Of a stretch of DNA of 64,000 nucleotides, positions 35,675 to 43,903 are shown one piece after another (positions within the stretch are counted from its first letter, which is position 1; the number at the start of each line of letters is the position of its first letter). Position numbers and translations under genes: made by a program. The DNA is from Scandinavium sp036409475 (lineage in GTDB: Bacteria > Pseudomonadota > Gammaproteobacteria > Enterobacterales > Enterobacteriaceae). The DNA is taken from the NCBI RefSeq assembly GCF_036409475.1, contig NZ_JAYRCK010000011.1:79700-143699 (forward strand), read 5' to 3'. The notes beneath the pieces were generated by a model. That model was given only the letters and a program-made list of their open reading frames with translations, did no database searches and was not told where the DNA came from.

Positions 35675-36844
35675 GTGAAAAAATTGAAAATATACCTCTC
35701 ATCAGGTTCCGTTCAGACTATTCCTCAGATGTTAGATTTTGCCAGGTGTGCATATGACTTATCAGTTGTAAAGATAATATGTTGGTACAGAACGGAGCTT
35801 ACCCCCTTCCAGTTAAAAGGGACTCACGCATACTACATACGCCAAAAATATACGGTCAGCGCTGAATTCACAGCAAAAATCACAGAGATAATAGAAAAAC
35901 TCAAACCGGCTGAAGTTGAAATACATGGCAATATTGCATTTACAAATGTCGAACTTTACAGAGTTGTTGCATCTATTTCTAAAAAGATATCAAATGACCG
36001 CATAAAAATACATCTCTATGATGATGGCATAAAAAGCATCACCGACAGGTATGAATTAAGTCAACTGCAGGAAAAGGAATTCGGCGCCCTGAAAGCGGCC
36101 TGTGTAAAATATTTCGATGCCATTCTCACTCATGAAACCAATCCATTTTCTGATTATTTTCGCACCACCTGGCCTGAATTAATGAATTATATGTGGCATC
36201 ATTTTTTCGATGTTTCATATCATCTTATGAATCAATACGAAAATCATATTCACAACGGTACAAGTCCTTTTTATCGTTATATCAGAAAAAATACCCGAAC
36301 GTTAGAGCGAGGCGGCATACATGAGACCGATCCCAAAACGCTGGCTTTTTGTCTGTCTCTACTCAATTTAAATATCCCCATACTTAATCAGATAAGGCAA
36401 GAGATGCAACATAAAAACAGTTTATTATATATGGGAGCTGGATATTTTGATACGCAAAAAGATAATGAAATCACAAAAAAGCAGGTAAATAAAATCATTC
36501 GGATGAAAGACCAGGGAATCATTAAAGACACTGACCGTGTTATTTTTAAAGCACATCCGATTAATCACCCAAAAAACAGACTAAAAATCACACATGCTTT
36601 GGGTGAAAATGTTTATACCATTTCGAATAGCCTCTCTTTTGAGATCCTTCCACTGATCGGACTGGCACCCAAAGAGATTATTTGCACTTTTAGCACATTA
36701 ATTTTCACCATGAATAAGAATGTATTCCGGCATATCATTGGTCATGCCGACACAAAAGTTGAATCATTGAAAAACCCTATACTGAAACAACTGGTGAAGT
36801 CTGCCGTAATAAAAAAAGATATCATTAGCGGTTGGCTGGATTAA
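35675..36844 (+). CDS. GT80-family glycosyltransferase (bacterial sialyltransferase-like)
   Basis: 389 residues; Pasteurella PmST1 is about 412. It carries the GT80 catalytic signatures: IHLYDDG (D116-D117-G118, counterpart of the catalytic Asp), IFKAHP (H294, counterpart of the CMP-binding His) and SNSLSFEILPLIGLAP followed by STLIF, as in the C-terminal nucleotide-binding part of that family. These enzymes transfer sialic acid from CMP-sialic acid. No CMP-sialic acid or nonulosonate biosynthesis gene lies in the window, so the donor is unknown and might be another CMP-activated ulosonic acid. GTG start at 35675. The gene is AT-rich. Its 3' end overlaps the convergent gene by 20 bp. Confidence 0.75.
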   Translation: MKKLKIYLSSGSVQTIPQMLDFARCAYDLSVVKIICWYRTELTPFQLKGTHAYYIRQKYTVSAEFTAKITEIIEKLKPAEVEIHGNIAFTNVELYRVVASISKKISNDRIKIHLYDDGIKSITDRYELSQLQEKEFGALKAACVKYFDAILTHETNPFSDYFRTTWPELMNYMWHHFFDVSYHLMNQYENHIHNGTSPFYRYIRKNTRTLERGGIHETDPKTLAFCLSLLNLNIPILNQIRQEMQHKNSLLYMGAGYFDTQKDNEITKKQVNKIIRMKDQGIIKDTDRVIFKAHPINHPKNRLKITHALGENVYTISNSLSFEILPLIGLAPKEIICTFSTLIFTMNKNVFRHIIGHADTKVESLKNPILKQLVKSAVIKKDIISGWLD

Positions 36845-37925
36845 CTAAATGAGGATCATGTTTATTATTTCCTGCTGCCAGAAGCCACTCAAAATTATTC
36901 TCTGCTTTTTTACATAAACTGTGTAAATGGCTTTGCCATTCAATACTATCGATGGAGTCCATCATTCGACAATATTCCTCTTCTGTCGATACGGCTTTCG
37001 GTAGTCCGATATCATAAGCCATAGCCTCAATCTTTGGCGTATTCGATGGAAAATAAACAACTGGCGTTCCAAAACAAACGGCAGCAACAGTGTAATGGTA
37101 GCGCCCGGAAATCATAACTGCAGCATATTTTATAATTGAAAGCCATGCTTCAAGCGTTTTAGCATCAAAGACGATCATTTCTGGAAGTTTCTCCAGATAG
37201 TGTTCAATGACTTTTTTTTCTTTGCTGCGGATGCCTTCTTTTTTTGAGCCGGCAAGGTACACTATTTTATGATCAGGGTAGTTATTTTTTATTTTTGATA
37301 CAATGTAGTCGGTTCTTAGCATGTTATAATTTACAGCACCAGAAATACAGATGTAATCTTCAGTGATAAGGTTTTCAGGTATTTCCTGTTGTACATCTCT
37401 GATGGTCAACGGCAAGCTGTCAAATGCATCAGCGCAAGGAACGCCTATCACCATCCGAATAATTAATGCGGACAAGCTTTCTCGTGCTGCGATATAGTCA
37501 CATGAACGATATGCTTCCTTATAATAACTTAATATATTCTCATCAGATGAATTGGGGTAACAGGAGTGATTAATCAAGTGGACGTCTTTACCGAAAAATT
37601 TTTTGGCCGCAATCATTAAAAACAATAATGCCCTGACCGCGGGTCTGAAATCATGAACAGTACCTTCACCGTTCACGATGATAATATCGCTGGCGCTCAT
37701 CGCATTGGCTATGGGTCTAAAGTTATTAATAAAATCGTCTCGGGTCCCAATATCGCTGACCTTGAGAGGTATATTGGGTAATAATGGAACAGTGTAAACT
37801 GGCAGAGAAAATATCTGTTCAACGCCATGCTGCTTTAGCTGTTTTTTAATCTGCGACGACGTACCATTGCATCCCCAATGATATACATCTTCGGTGTCAT
37901 TAATTAAAAATGCGTTCAGAGTCAC
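36825..37925 (-). CDS. Polysaccharide pyruvyl transferase family protein
   Basis: 366 residues. Family features: early WGCNGTSSQI, DIIIVNGEGTVHD near 80-95, and the C-terminal GRYHYTVAAVCFGTPVVYFP. Members transfer pyruvate from PEP to make ketal groups on glycans (CsaB, WcaK type); some act in other glycan pathways. GTG start at 37925, 15 bp after the tagD-like gene in the same direction, so it is probably the last gene of the lfiEFGHIJ operon. AT-rich. Converges with the GT80 gene, with stops overlapping by 20 bp. Confidence 0.8.
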   Translation of the reverse strand: MTLNAFLINDTEDVYHWGCNGTSSQIKKQLKQHGVEQIFSLPVYTVPLLPNIPLKVSDIGTRDDFINNFRPIANAMSASDIIIVNGEGTVHDFRPAVRALLFLMIAAKKFFGKDVHLINHSCYPNSSDENILSYYKEAYRSCDYIAARESLSALIIRMVIGVPCADAFDSLPLTIRDVQQEIPENLITEDYICISGAVNYNMLRTDYIVSKIKNNYPDHKIVYLAGSKKEGIRSKEKKVIEHYLEKLPEMIVFDAKTLEAWLSIIKYAAVMISGRYHYTVAAVCFGTPVVYFPSNTPKIEAMAYDIGLPKAVSTEEEYCRMMDSIDSIEWQSHLHSLCKKAENNFEWLLAAGNNKHDPHLVNPANR

Positions 37926-37940
37926 ATTCCTCTCTTGCTA

Positions 37941-38333
37941 TTAATATTGCTTCACAACCTCAATTATCGAGGTTGTTGATACTGAAGGTGTCCGGGGTAA
38001 ATAAACCACATAACACAAGCCGGAGAAATTATCAAAACGTCCCCCCCAGTCATCCCCCATCACCAGCATGTCAGCGTGGAAGCGTTGAATATATTCCGCT
38101 TTTTGTTCCAGTGATTCTTCAAGAAATACGTCATCGACACATTTCAGTCCCGCCACAATTTCCATCCGATGTTCCTGGTTATAGACCGGGGCACGACCTT
38201 TTTTCTGTATATTCAGCACATCAGACGAGACCCCGACCACCAGTCGCTCACCCAGTTTTCTGGCACGCTCCAGAATACGCAGATGCCCAATATGGAAAAT
38301 ATCGAACGTGCCGAAGGTAATAACCGTTTTCAT
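37941..38333 (-). CDS. TagD-like glycerol-3-phosphate cytidylyltransferase
   Basis: 130 residues. It has the nucleotidyltransferase motif HIGH at residues 14-17 (TFDIFHIGH) and the C-terminal RTPSVSTT, the counterpart of RTxGISTT in TagD. Length matches TagD (129). It makes CDP-glycerol from glycerol-3-phosphate and CTP, the donor for the two glycerophosphotransferases at 31873 and 34475. The ATG at 38333 overlaps the lfiJ stop (ATGA), so it is translationally coupled to the flagellar export operon. An upstream start would extend into lfiJ. Confidence 0.88.
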   Translation of the reverse strand: MKTVITFGTFDIFHIGHLRILERARKLGERLVVGVSSDVLNIQKKGRAPVYNQEHRMEIVAGLKCVDDVFLEESLEQKAEYIQRFHADMLVMGDDWGGRFDNFSGLCYVVYLPRTPSVSTTSIIEVVKQY

Positions 38334-38773
38334 ACCAGCCCCAGAATCTTTTGTCGCAGCCAGCACTGTGTTGCAATCTCATCGACACGCTTTTGATCTT
38401 TTATCATTCCCTCATTGGACAGCTCGTGGCGCCGCTCCTCCAGAGCCACAGTGACCACTTTTTCCTGACAGGCTGCTGCAATCAGGCTTTTCTGAATACG
38501 GTCTTCTTTGATTTTCGCCAGCGCCTTTTCCTGCTCCTGCCAGGCAATCACTTTGCGTAGAGCCCCTTTATAGTCCGTCACATTTTTCAGTGACGCTACG
38601 GAAGGGGCGTTTCCTTCGGCACCCGTTTTTTGAATAAGACAACCTAATGCCCTGATATTACTATCATATCCGCTACATACCTGCTTCTGCTTCGCAAGCT
38701 GTATTGTAATATCTTTTACCGATTTATCTCGCAGGCGCTGCAATTGCGCCAGGGTATCAATAATCTGCCGCAT
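38330..38773 (-). CDS. lfiJ: Flagellar export protein LfiJ (FliJ)
   Basis: 147 residues, a long helical coiled coil as in FliJ, with LAQLQRLRDKSVKDITIQLA at the N-terminus. It forms the central stalk of the export ATPase together with LfiI and LfiH. Assigned by position and coiled-coil character. It overlaps the tagD-like gene by 4 bp. Confidence 0.85.
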   Translation of the reverse strand: MRQIIDTLAQLQRLRDKSVKDITIQLAKQKQVCSGYDSNIRALGCLIQKTGAEGNAPSVASLKNVTDYKGALRKVIAWQEQEKALAKIKEDRIQKSLIAAACQEKVVTVALEERRHELSNEGMIKDQKRVDEIATQCWLRQKILGLV

Positions 38774-38775
38774 GA

Positions 38776-40116
38776 CTACTTACCTTCTGTCTTTTTCACA
38801 GCCGGAAAATGGGTTTGCAAGAGATGTTGCACCAGCTCAAGCGAAGCCGGTTCGCTGACGTCCTGACGCAAAAAACGCTCAATAATCGGGAAAACTTTAA
38901 CCGCTTTATCCACGCCCAAATCGGCTCCTGCCACATACCCCCCCAATGGAATAAGGGGTTTGATATCCATATAAGTGGCATAGTTTTTTTTCAGCAGCCG
39001 GGCGCTCTGCTGATGCTCCCGGGTTGTTACCTGCGTCATACATCGGCTGATCGACTGACCGATATCAATTGCCGGATAGTGCCCCGCATCTGCCAGTTTA
39101 CGCGTCAGAACGATGTGACCATCCAGCACGGCCCGCGCACAGTCGACGATCGGATCCTGTTGGTCGTCACCTTCCGCCAGCACCGTATAGATAGCCGTCA
39201 TCGAACCGTCACTTTCGCTATTCCCCGCACTCTCCACCAGTTTTGGGATCATGCCGAACGCCGACGGCGGATAACCTTTGGTAGCCGGAGGCTCCCCCAG
39301 CGAAAGGGCTATTTCACGTTGTGCCATGGCATAACGCGTCAACGAATCCACCAGCAATAAGACGTGGTAACCGCGATCGCGAAACCAGGCCGCGATGGAA
39401 TGGCAAAGTTCGGTTGCTTTCAGACGCATTAAAGGCGATTCATCCGCTGGCGCCGCGACAATGATCGATTTTGCTAACCCTTCTGCCCCTAAAGAGTGAT
39501 CAATAAACTCTTTCACTTCGCGCCCCCGCTCACCAATCAGGCCGACCACAACAATATCGGCTTTGGTTTGTCGGGTCATCATCCCCAGCAGTACGCTTTT
39601 ACCTACACCGCTGCCTGCCATCAACCCCACTCGCTGGCCTTTACCAATAGTCAACAGCCCGTTAATGGCCTTAACACCGACGTCAAGAGGCTGGCTCACC
39701 GGCTGCCGGATTAAGGGGTTAATCGAGGGAGCCTGAAGCGACAGGACGTCATTGCCCGTCAGACGACCTTTCGCATCCAGCGGTTCACCCAGACCATTCA
39801 CAACCCTTCCCAGCCAGCTTTCACTGATGAGGACCTCCTGTACCTTTTCTTCGGGGAAGACCCTCGCCCCCGCCATGAGGCCAACAGGGTGTTTGAAAGG
39901 CATCAGGTAGGTAATATCACGGTTAAAGCCCACTGCCTGGGCATCAATCAGGGTATGGCTGGCGCTTTCGACACGGCAGAGCTGCCCGGTGGCCAACGGG
40001 CACCCCACGCTCTCAAGCAGGATACCGTTAACGCGCACTAACCGCCCGGCAACCCGGGCGAGCGGAATTGACTCAATTGAACGAAGCGCATTGTCGAAGG
40101 CGGAAAAGTCACTCAC
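38776..40116 (-). CDS. lfiI: Flagellum-specific export ATPase LfiI (FliI)
   Basis: 446 residues. Walker A GSGVGKSVLLGM, DSLTRYAMAQREIALSLGEP and the C-terminal helical domain are those of FliI (456 residues in Salmonella). It is a F1-ATPase-like ATPase of the type III export gate. GTG start, overlapping lfiH by 8 bp. Confidence 0.96.
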   Translation of the reverse strand: MSDFSAFDNALRSIESIPLARVAGRLVRVNGILLESVGCPLATGQLCRVESASHTLIDAQAVGFNRDITYLMPFKHPVGLMAGARVFPEEKVQEVLISESWLGRVVNGLGEPLDAKGRLTGNDVLSLQAPSINPLIRQPVSQPLDVGVKAINGLLTIGKGQRVGLMAGSGVGKSVLLGMMTRQTKADIVVVGLIGERGREVKEFIDHSLGAEGLAKSIIVAAPADESPLMRLKATELCHSIAAWFRDRGYHVLLLVDSLTRYAMAQREIALSLGEPPATKGYPPSAFGMIPKLVESAGNSESDGSMTAIYTVLAEGDDQQDPIVDCARAVLDGHIVLTRKLADAGHYPAIDIGQSISRCMTQVTTREHQQSARLLKKNYATYMDIKPLIPLGGYVAGADLGVDKAVKVFPIIERFLRQDVSEPASLELVQHLLQTHFPAVKKTEGK

Positions 40117-40819
40117 CCTGCCGCTCCGGTACCAGCGTCTCTTTTAACGCCATCATGCATTGTTCCAGCCGGTGTTCACAGCCGATATCCAGTTCCGATG
40201 TATCAGTGATAACCCGGCACTCACCGGCCAGTAACTCAGGGGTTGGCATCAACCCCCACTCGCTGACCTTTTCCGGGACAGCATCTTTAATGCGGGCAAA
40301 CTCCTCATTACTGAGCAAAACCTGCAACGTTTCCGGCATTGTCGTAAAACCAGAAAGCGCCTCTTCCACCAGCGCCAGCAGCTGCGTCGGCTGCAACGCC
40401 AGTTCGCAACGAATGACCTGGCGGGTCACTTTTTCAACCAGTTGCAGCAGGTCTTCACGCTGCTTTCGCTGCATGTGCGCCAGGTAATCATTGACCTTAC
40501 CGGAGATACTCTCAAGCGGTTGTGCCGCCAGAGTAAATTCCTTGCGCCCTTCCTGTTGCCCCACAAGGCTGCCTTCCGTGTAACCCTGTCGTTGACCTTC
40601 TTCGTATCCTTTTTGATGTCCTTCCTGAAAGCCCTGCTGCTGGCCTTCAATCATCCCCTGATCAAAACCCTTTTGTAACCCTTCCTCGAAACCGTCCATC
40701 AGCCGACGCTGATAATCTGCCGGCGTTATTCCCGGCGTTAAATGCTCATCCTGAAGATAACGCTGCCGGGGAGGAAACCGATGCAATCGATAGCGTCCGC
40801 GTAGTTTTTCAATCGCCAT
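40109..40819 (-). CDS. lfiH: Flagellar export ATPase regulator LfiH (FliH)
   Basis: 236 residues. A run of G-x3-G repeats (GMIEGQQQGFQEGHQKGYEE and onward, about residues 55-90) is the FliH hallmark. The C-terminal half is the ATPase-binding domain. It holds LfiI at the C-ring. Confidence 0.92.
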   Translation of the reverse strand: MAIEKLRGRYRLHRFPPRQRYLQDEHLTPGITPADYQRRLMDGFEEGLQKGFDQGMIEGQQQGFQEGHQKGYEEGQRQGYTEGSLVGQQEGRKEFTLAAQPLESISGKVNDYLAHMQRKQREDLLQLVEKVTRQVIRCELALQPTQLLALVEEALSGFTTMPETLQVLLSNEEFARIKDAVPEKVSEWGLMPTPELLAGECRVITDTSELDIGCEHRLEQCMMALKETLVPERQGE

Positions 40820-40822
40820 GAC

Positions 40823-41830
40823 CTATTCCGCCGTCTGTTCGGTGAAGAGCTGTAGCTGGATATCACCCGCTTCTTCGAGCTCACGGGCAACATTCATAAT
40901 TTCGCGACGAATCTGTTCAATTCGGCTGACAGGTACCGGACCCAGACGCACGGTAATGGACTCCAGTTGCTGAACCTGACGCTTTGGCATCACAGCGTAA
41001 ATGGAGCGGCGCAATAGTGTCTCGGTCCCTTTGAGCGCCACAGCCCAGTCTTCCATCGGGACTTCATCCAGCAGCCGACGGCGAACGTCGTCGCTCTGGC
41101 GGCTAAGGATAAAGAAGTCGTACATCTCATCCTGTAGCTTTTCCAGTACATCCTCATCACGTTCACGAAGCTGATCGAGGATAAGCTGCGGGTTGCCCTG
41201 GAAGCGGTTCACAATATCTGCCGCCTGCTTGATCCCCTTCACTTTAGAGCCGTGTTCAGAAAGGACCGATAATCCACGTTCAATCAGACGATCCAGCTCG
41301 TCCACGACATCACGGTTCACATCGCTGAGTTTGGCTATCCGGTAAAGAATTTCGTTCTGGACCGATTCACTCATATAAGAGAGCACCGTGGCGGAGATTT
41401 CCGGAGTTAAAAACGCCAGAAATACCGCCTGAAGCTGAAGGTGCTCTTCCGCAATGAGGATGGCAAGTTGTCGCGGCTCAACCCACTGCAAACGCGCCAT
41501 ACGCGAGCGGATCTCATCACCGTAAATTCCATTGATCACACTACTGGCTATTTCCGTTCCCAGCGCTTTGTTCAAAATGCTTTGCAACATGGAACGCGAG
41601 GCGCCGTTAATACCGCTTTGCTCGCTAAACTCTTCAAAAAAATTATTGATGACTTTTTTTGCCATGTTTGTTTTCACCCCAGAAAGGCGCGCCATATTTT
41701 CACTCAGCCGCACGACCTCCTCACGGCTGAGTTTTTGCATCACCGTCGCTGCGGCATCTTCTCCCATGCACAGCAACAGAATCGCAGCCTGTTCGAGGTA
41801 CATGCGGTTATTGTTTGTCAATTCGCTCAT
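40823..41830 (-). CDS. lfiG: Flagellar motor switch protein LfiG (FliG)
   Basis: 335 residues, close to FliG (331). The N-terminal region ILLLCMGEDAAATVMQKLSR and the C-terminal charged motor domain (LRRSIYAVMPKRQVQQLESI) are present. It is the rotor protein that interacts with LafT. It overlaps the lfiF 3' end by 23 bp. Confidence 0.96.
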   Translation of the reverse strand: MSELTNNNRMYLEQAAILLLCMGEDAAATVMQKLSREEVVRLSENMARLSGVKTNMAKKVINNFFEEFSEQSGINGASRSMLQSILNKALGTEIASSVINGIYGDEIRSRMARLQWVEPRQLAILIAEEHLQLQAVFLAFLTPEISATVLSYMSESVQNEILYRIAKLSDVNRDVVDELDRLIERGLSVLSEHGSKVKGIKQAADIVNRFQGNPQLILDQLRERDEDVLEKLQDEMYDFFILSRQSDDVRRRLLDEVPMEDWAVALKGTETLLRRSIYAVMPKRQVQQLESITVRLGPVPVSRIEQIRREIMNVARELEEAGDIQLQLFTEQTAE

Positions 41831-43484
41831 TGCTGGTAATCCATTGTCTGAGAACTTCAGCTACGCGATCGGTATCGCTCATCGCCAGTTTTTGCAGAAA
41901 CTCCAGCTTCACTTCCAGGCCGGAACTCTGCAAAGGCAGGCTGTCATCGCCAGGGAAAGAAGGCAGTTCAATGTTTTTATGGCCGTCTTCCGACACCGCC
42001 AAACGCGGTTCATCAACCGGCATGGCCCGCACAGCATTATCCAGCGCCAGTTCAGGAGAAACCGGTTGCTGACGTATCGCCGTAATCCGTTTCATCACAG
42101 GACGAATAACGAACAAAAGAAGCAGCAACGCCAGCAGGCCACTGCCCATTAAACGCACCCAGGCCAGGACGCTCTCATCCTTCCACAACGGAATCACTGG
42201 CTCGACAGGCGCGACCTGTGGGACAAAATTAAGCAGAAATAATGAGAGACTGTCACCGCGGCGGGCATTGATTCCCGCAGCGCTATTCAGCACATTCGTC
42301 AGTTGCGTAGTTTGCTCCGACGTCCAGTTTTTCAACGCTGGCGCATTCTGATTAAGGACCACCGCAACATTCAGCCGAACCACCGCAAAACCTGGGTGCT
42401 GAATATGCTGCACGCTACGGTCATAGGAGAAATCACGCTTGTTTTCGCTGTGCTTCGACAGCGCTTGTGGCGGCTGGCCCGATTCCTCCGGCGCTGCCGC
42501 CGGAGGAATCGGCGGATTGGGCGCAACAGGCGGACGATTGCTTAACGAACCGGGGATACCCATCGCGATTTGATTGGTATCGCTATCCTGGACATTATCT
42601 TCCCGGTTAATTTTTGGCTCGTCGCCATAGTGTTCCTGCGTTTCATCGATATTGCTCAGGTCGAGATCCGGCATGACGCTTATTCGGTAGTTACCGACGC
42701 CCACCAGAGAATCGAGAACATTCGCTACACTGGCGCGGGTTTTATCCTGGATATCCAGCAGGACCCGATCGTGTTTCCGCGTGATGGCCGACGCCGCTTC
42801 CCCCGCCCCCACACCATCGGACAATAAGTTTCCCGCCTGATCGACGACGCTGACCTGCGAGGTGTTAAGACCAGGGATACTGCCGGAAATCAGATGCACA
42901 ATCGCATTGACCTGATCGATATCCAGCCGGGAGCCGTAATGCAAACGCACAACCACAGAGGCGCTGTTTTGCGGTTCATCACTGACGACAAACGTACTCT
43001 CTTCATTTAATGCCAGATGCACCCGCGCATTTTCTACCGCGTCCAGCGTCATAATGCTCTGTGCCAGTTCCCCTTCAAGGCTGCGTTTATAGCGGATGTT
43101 TTGCACAAACTGGCTGCTGCCCAGCACTTCATCTTTATCCATCAACTCATAGCCGTTGGGCAGCATCGCCTGCACGCCTTTACCCGCAAGCGCCATACGC
43201 GTTCTGGAGAGCGCCTCTTCCGGAACCAGTATTTGTCCACTTTCAGGATCGATCCGATATTCCAGCTTCTCGCCATCAAGTACGGTAATAATCTGCGAAA
43301 CCGGCAGGTTTTCCTGACGCCCATACAGCGAAACATAACCGTGGTTACTGTTCCACAACATGTTCACGATAACCGCCGTCACAGCAACGGCCAGCACAGC
43401 CAACAGCCCCCATCTTTTATAGCCATCCAGCCGGAAAGGGAACGGTGGGAGGAATTGGGTTAACTTTTTTATCAACTCGGTCAT
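41808..43484 (-). CDS. lfiF: Flagellar MS-ring protein LfiF (FliF)
   Basis: 558 residues. The first transmembrane helix is near 26-46, with YVSLYGRQENLPVSQII and ARVHLALNEESTFV (ring-building motifs) in the periplasmic part; a second helix is near 445-465. A Pro-rich stretch (PPVAPNPPIPPAAAP) lies in the middle. It forms the base ring of the lateral flagellum. Confidence 0.96.
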   Translation of the reverse strand: MTELIKKLTQFLPPFPFRLDGYKRWGLLAVLAVAVTAVIVNMLWNSNHGYVSLYGRQENLPVSQIITVLDGEKLEYRIDPESGQILVPEEALSRTRMALAGKGVQAMLPNGYELMDKDEVLGSSQFVQNIRYKRSLEGELAQSIMTLDAVENARVHLALNEESTFVVSDEPQNSASVVVRLHYGSRLDIDQVNAIVHLISGSIPGLNTSQVSVVDQAGNLLSDGVGAGEAASAITRKHDRVLLDIQDKTRASVANVLDSLVGVGNYRISVMPDLDLSNIDETQEHYGDEPKINREDNVQDSDTNQIAMGIPGSLSNRPPVAPNPPIPPAAAPEESGQPPQALSKHSENKRDFSYDRSVQHIQHPGFAVVRLNVAVVLNQNAPALKNWTSEQTTQLTNVLNSAAGINARRGDSLSLFLLNFVPQVAPVEPVIPLWKDESVLAWVRLMGSGLLALLLLLFVIRPVMKRITAIRQQPVSPELALDNAVRAMPVDEPRLAVSEDGHKNIELPSFPGDDSLPLQSSGLEVKLEFLQKLAMSDTDRVAEVLRQWITSNERIDKQ

Positions 43485-43488
43485 AACG

Positions 43489-43851
43489 TTAGATTGACAT
43501 ACTCATCAGGTCGTTGAATCCGGAAGCGACTTTGTTTCGAACCTGAACCAGCGCCGAGAATGACAAAGAGGCCTGCTGACTGGCGATCATCGCACCAGCA
43601 AGGTCATCGCTTTTTGCCATATCAATGGCGGTTTGCTTTTGCTCCGCAACCTGCTGGAACCGATCAACATGATCAAGCACTCCCTGTAAAACCTGGCCGA
43701 ATGAAGCCTGCGAGATTGCTGATTGCGCCCCAACAACATTGGACTGAATCGGTGAAAGAACAGGGGCCTGGACGACGGCGTTCATCTGCTGCATTTCCTG
43801 CATCAGATTGGTCTGCATCTCACTGGCTGGGTTAATTGTGTTTATAGTCAT
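43489..43851 (-). CDS. lfiE: Flagellar hook-basal body protein LfiE (FliE)
   Basis: 120 residues. The C-terminal QASLSFSALVQVRNKVASGF followed by NDLMSM is the FliE signature. It connects the MS-ring and the rod. First gene of lfiEFGHIJ, starting 52 bp after lafK. Confidence 0.93.
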   Translation of the reverse strand: MTINTINPASEMQTNLMQEMQQMNAVVQAPVLSPIQSNVVGAQSAISQASFGQVLQGVLDHVDRFQQVAEQKQTAIDMAKSDDLAGAMIASQQASLSFSALVQVRNKVASGFNDLMSMSI

Positions 43852-43903
43852 GACCTACTCTTAAAATAAAAAGCGCGACTTCTACGGTTTACGGCAGACG
43901 GAC

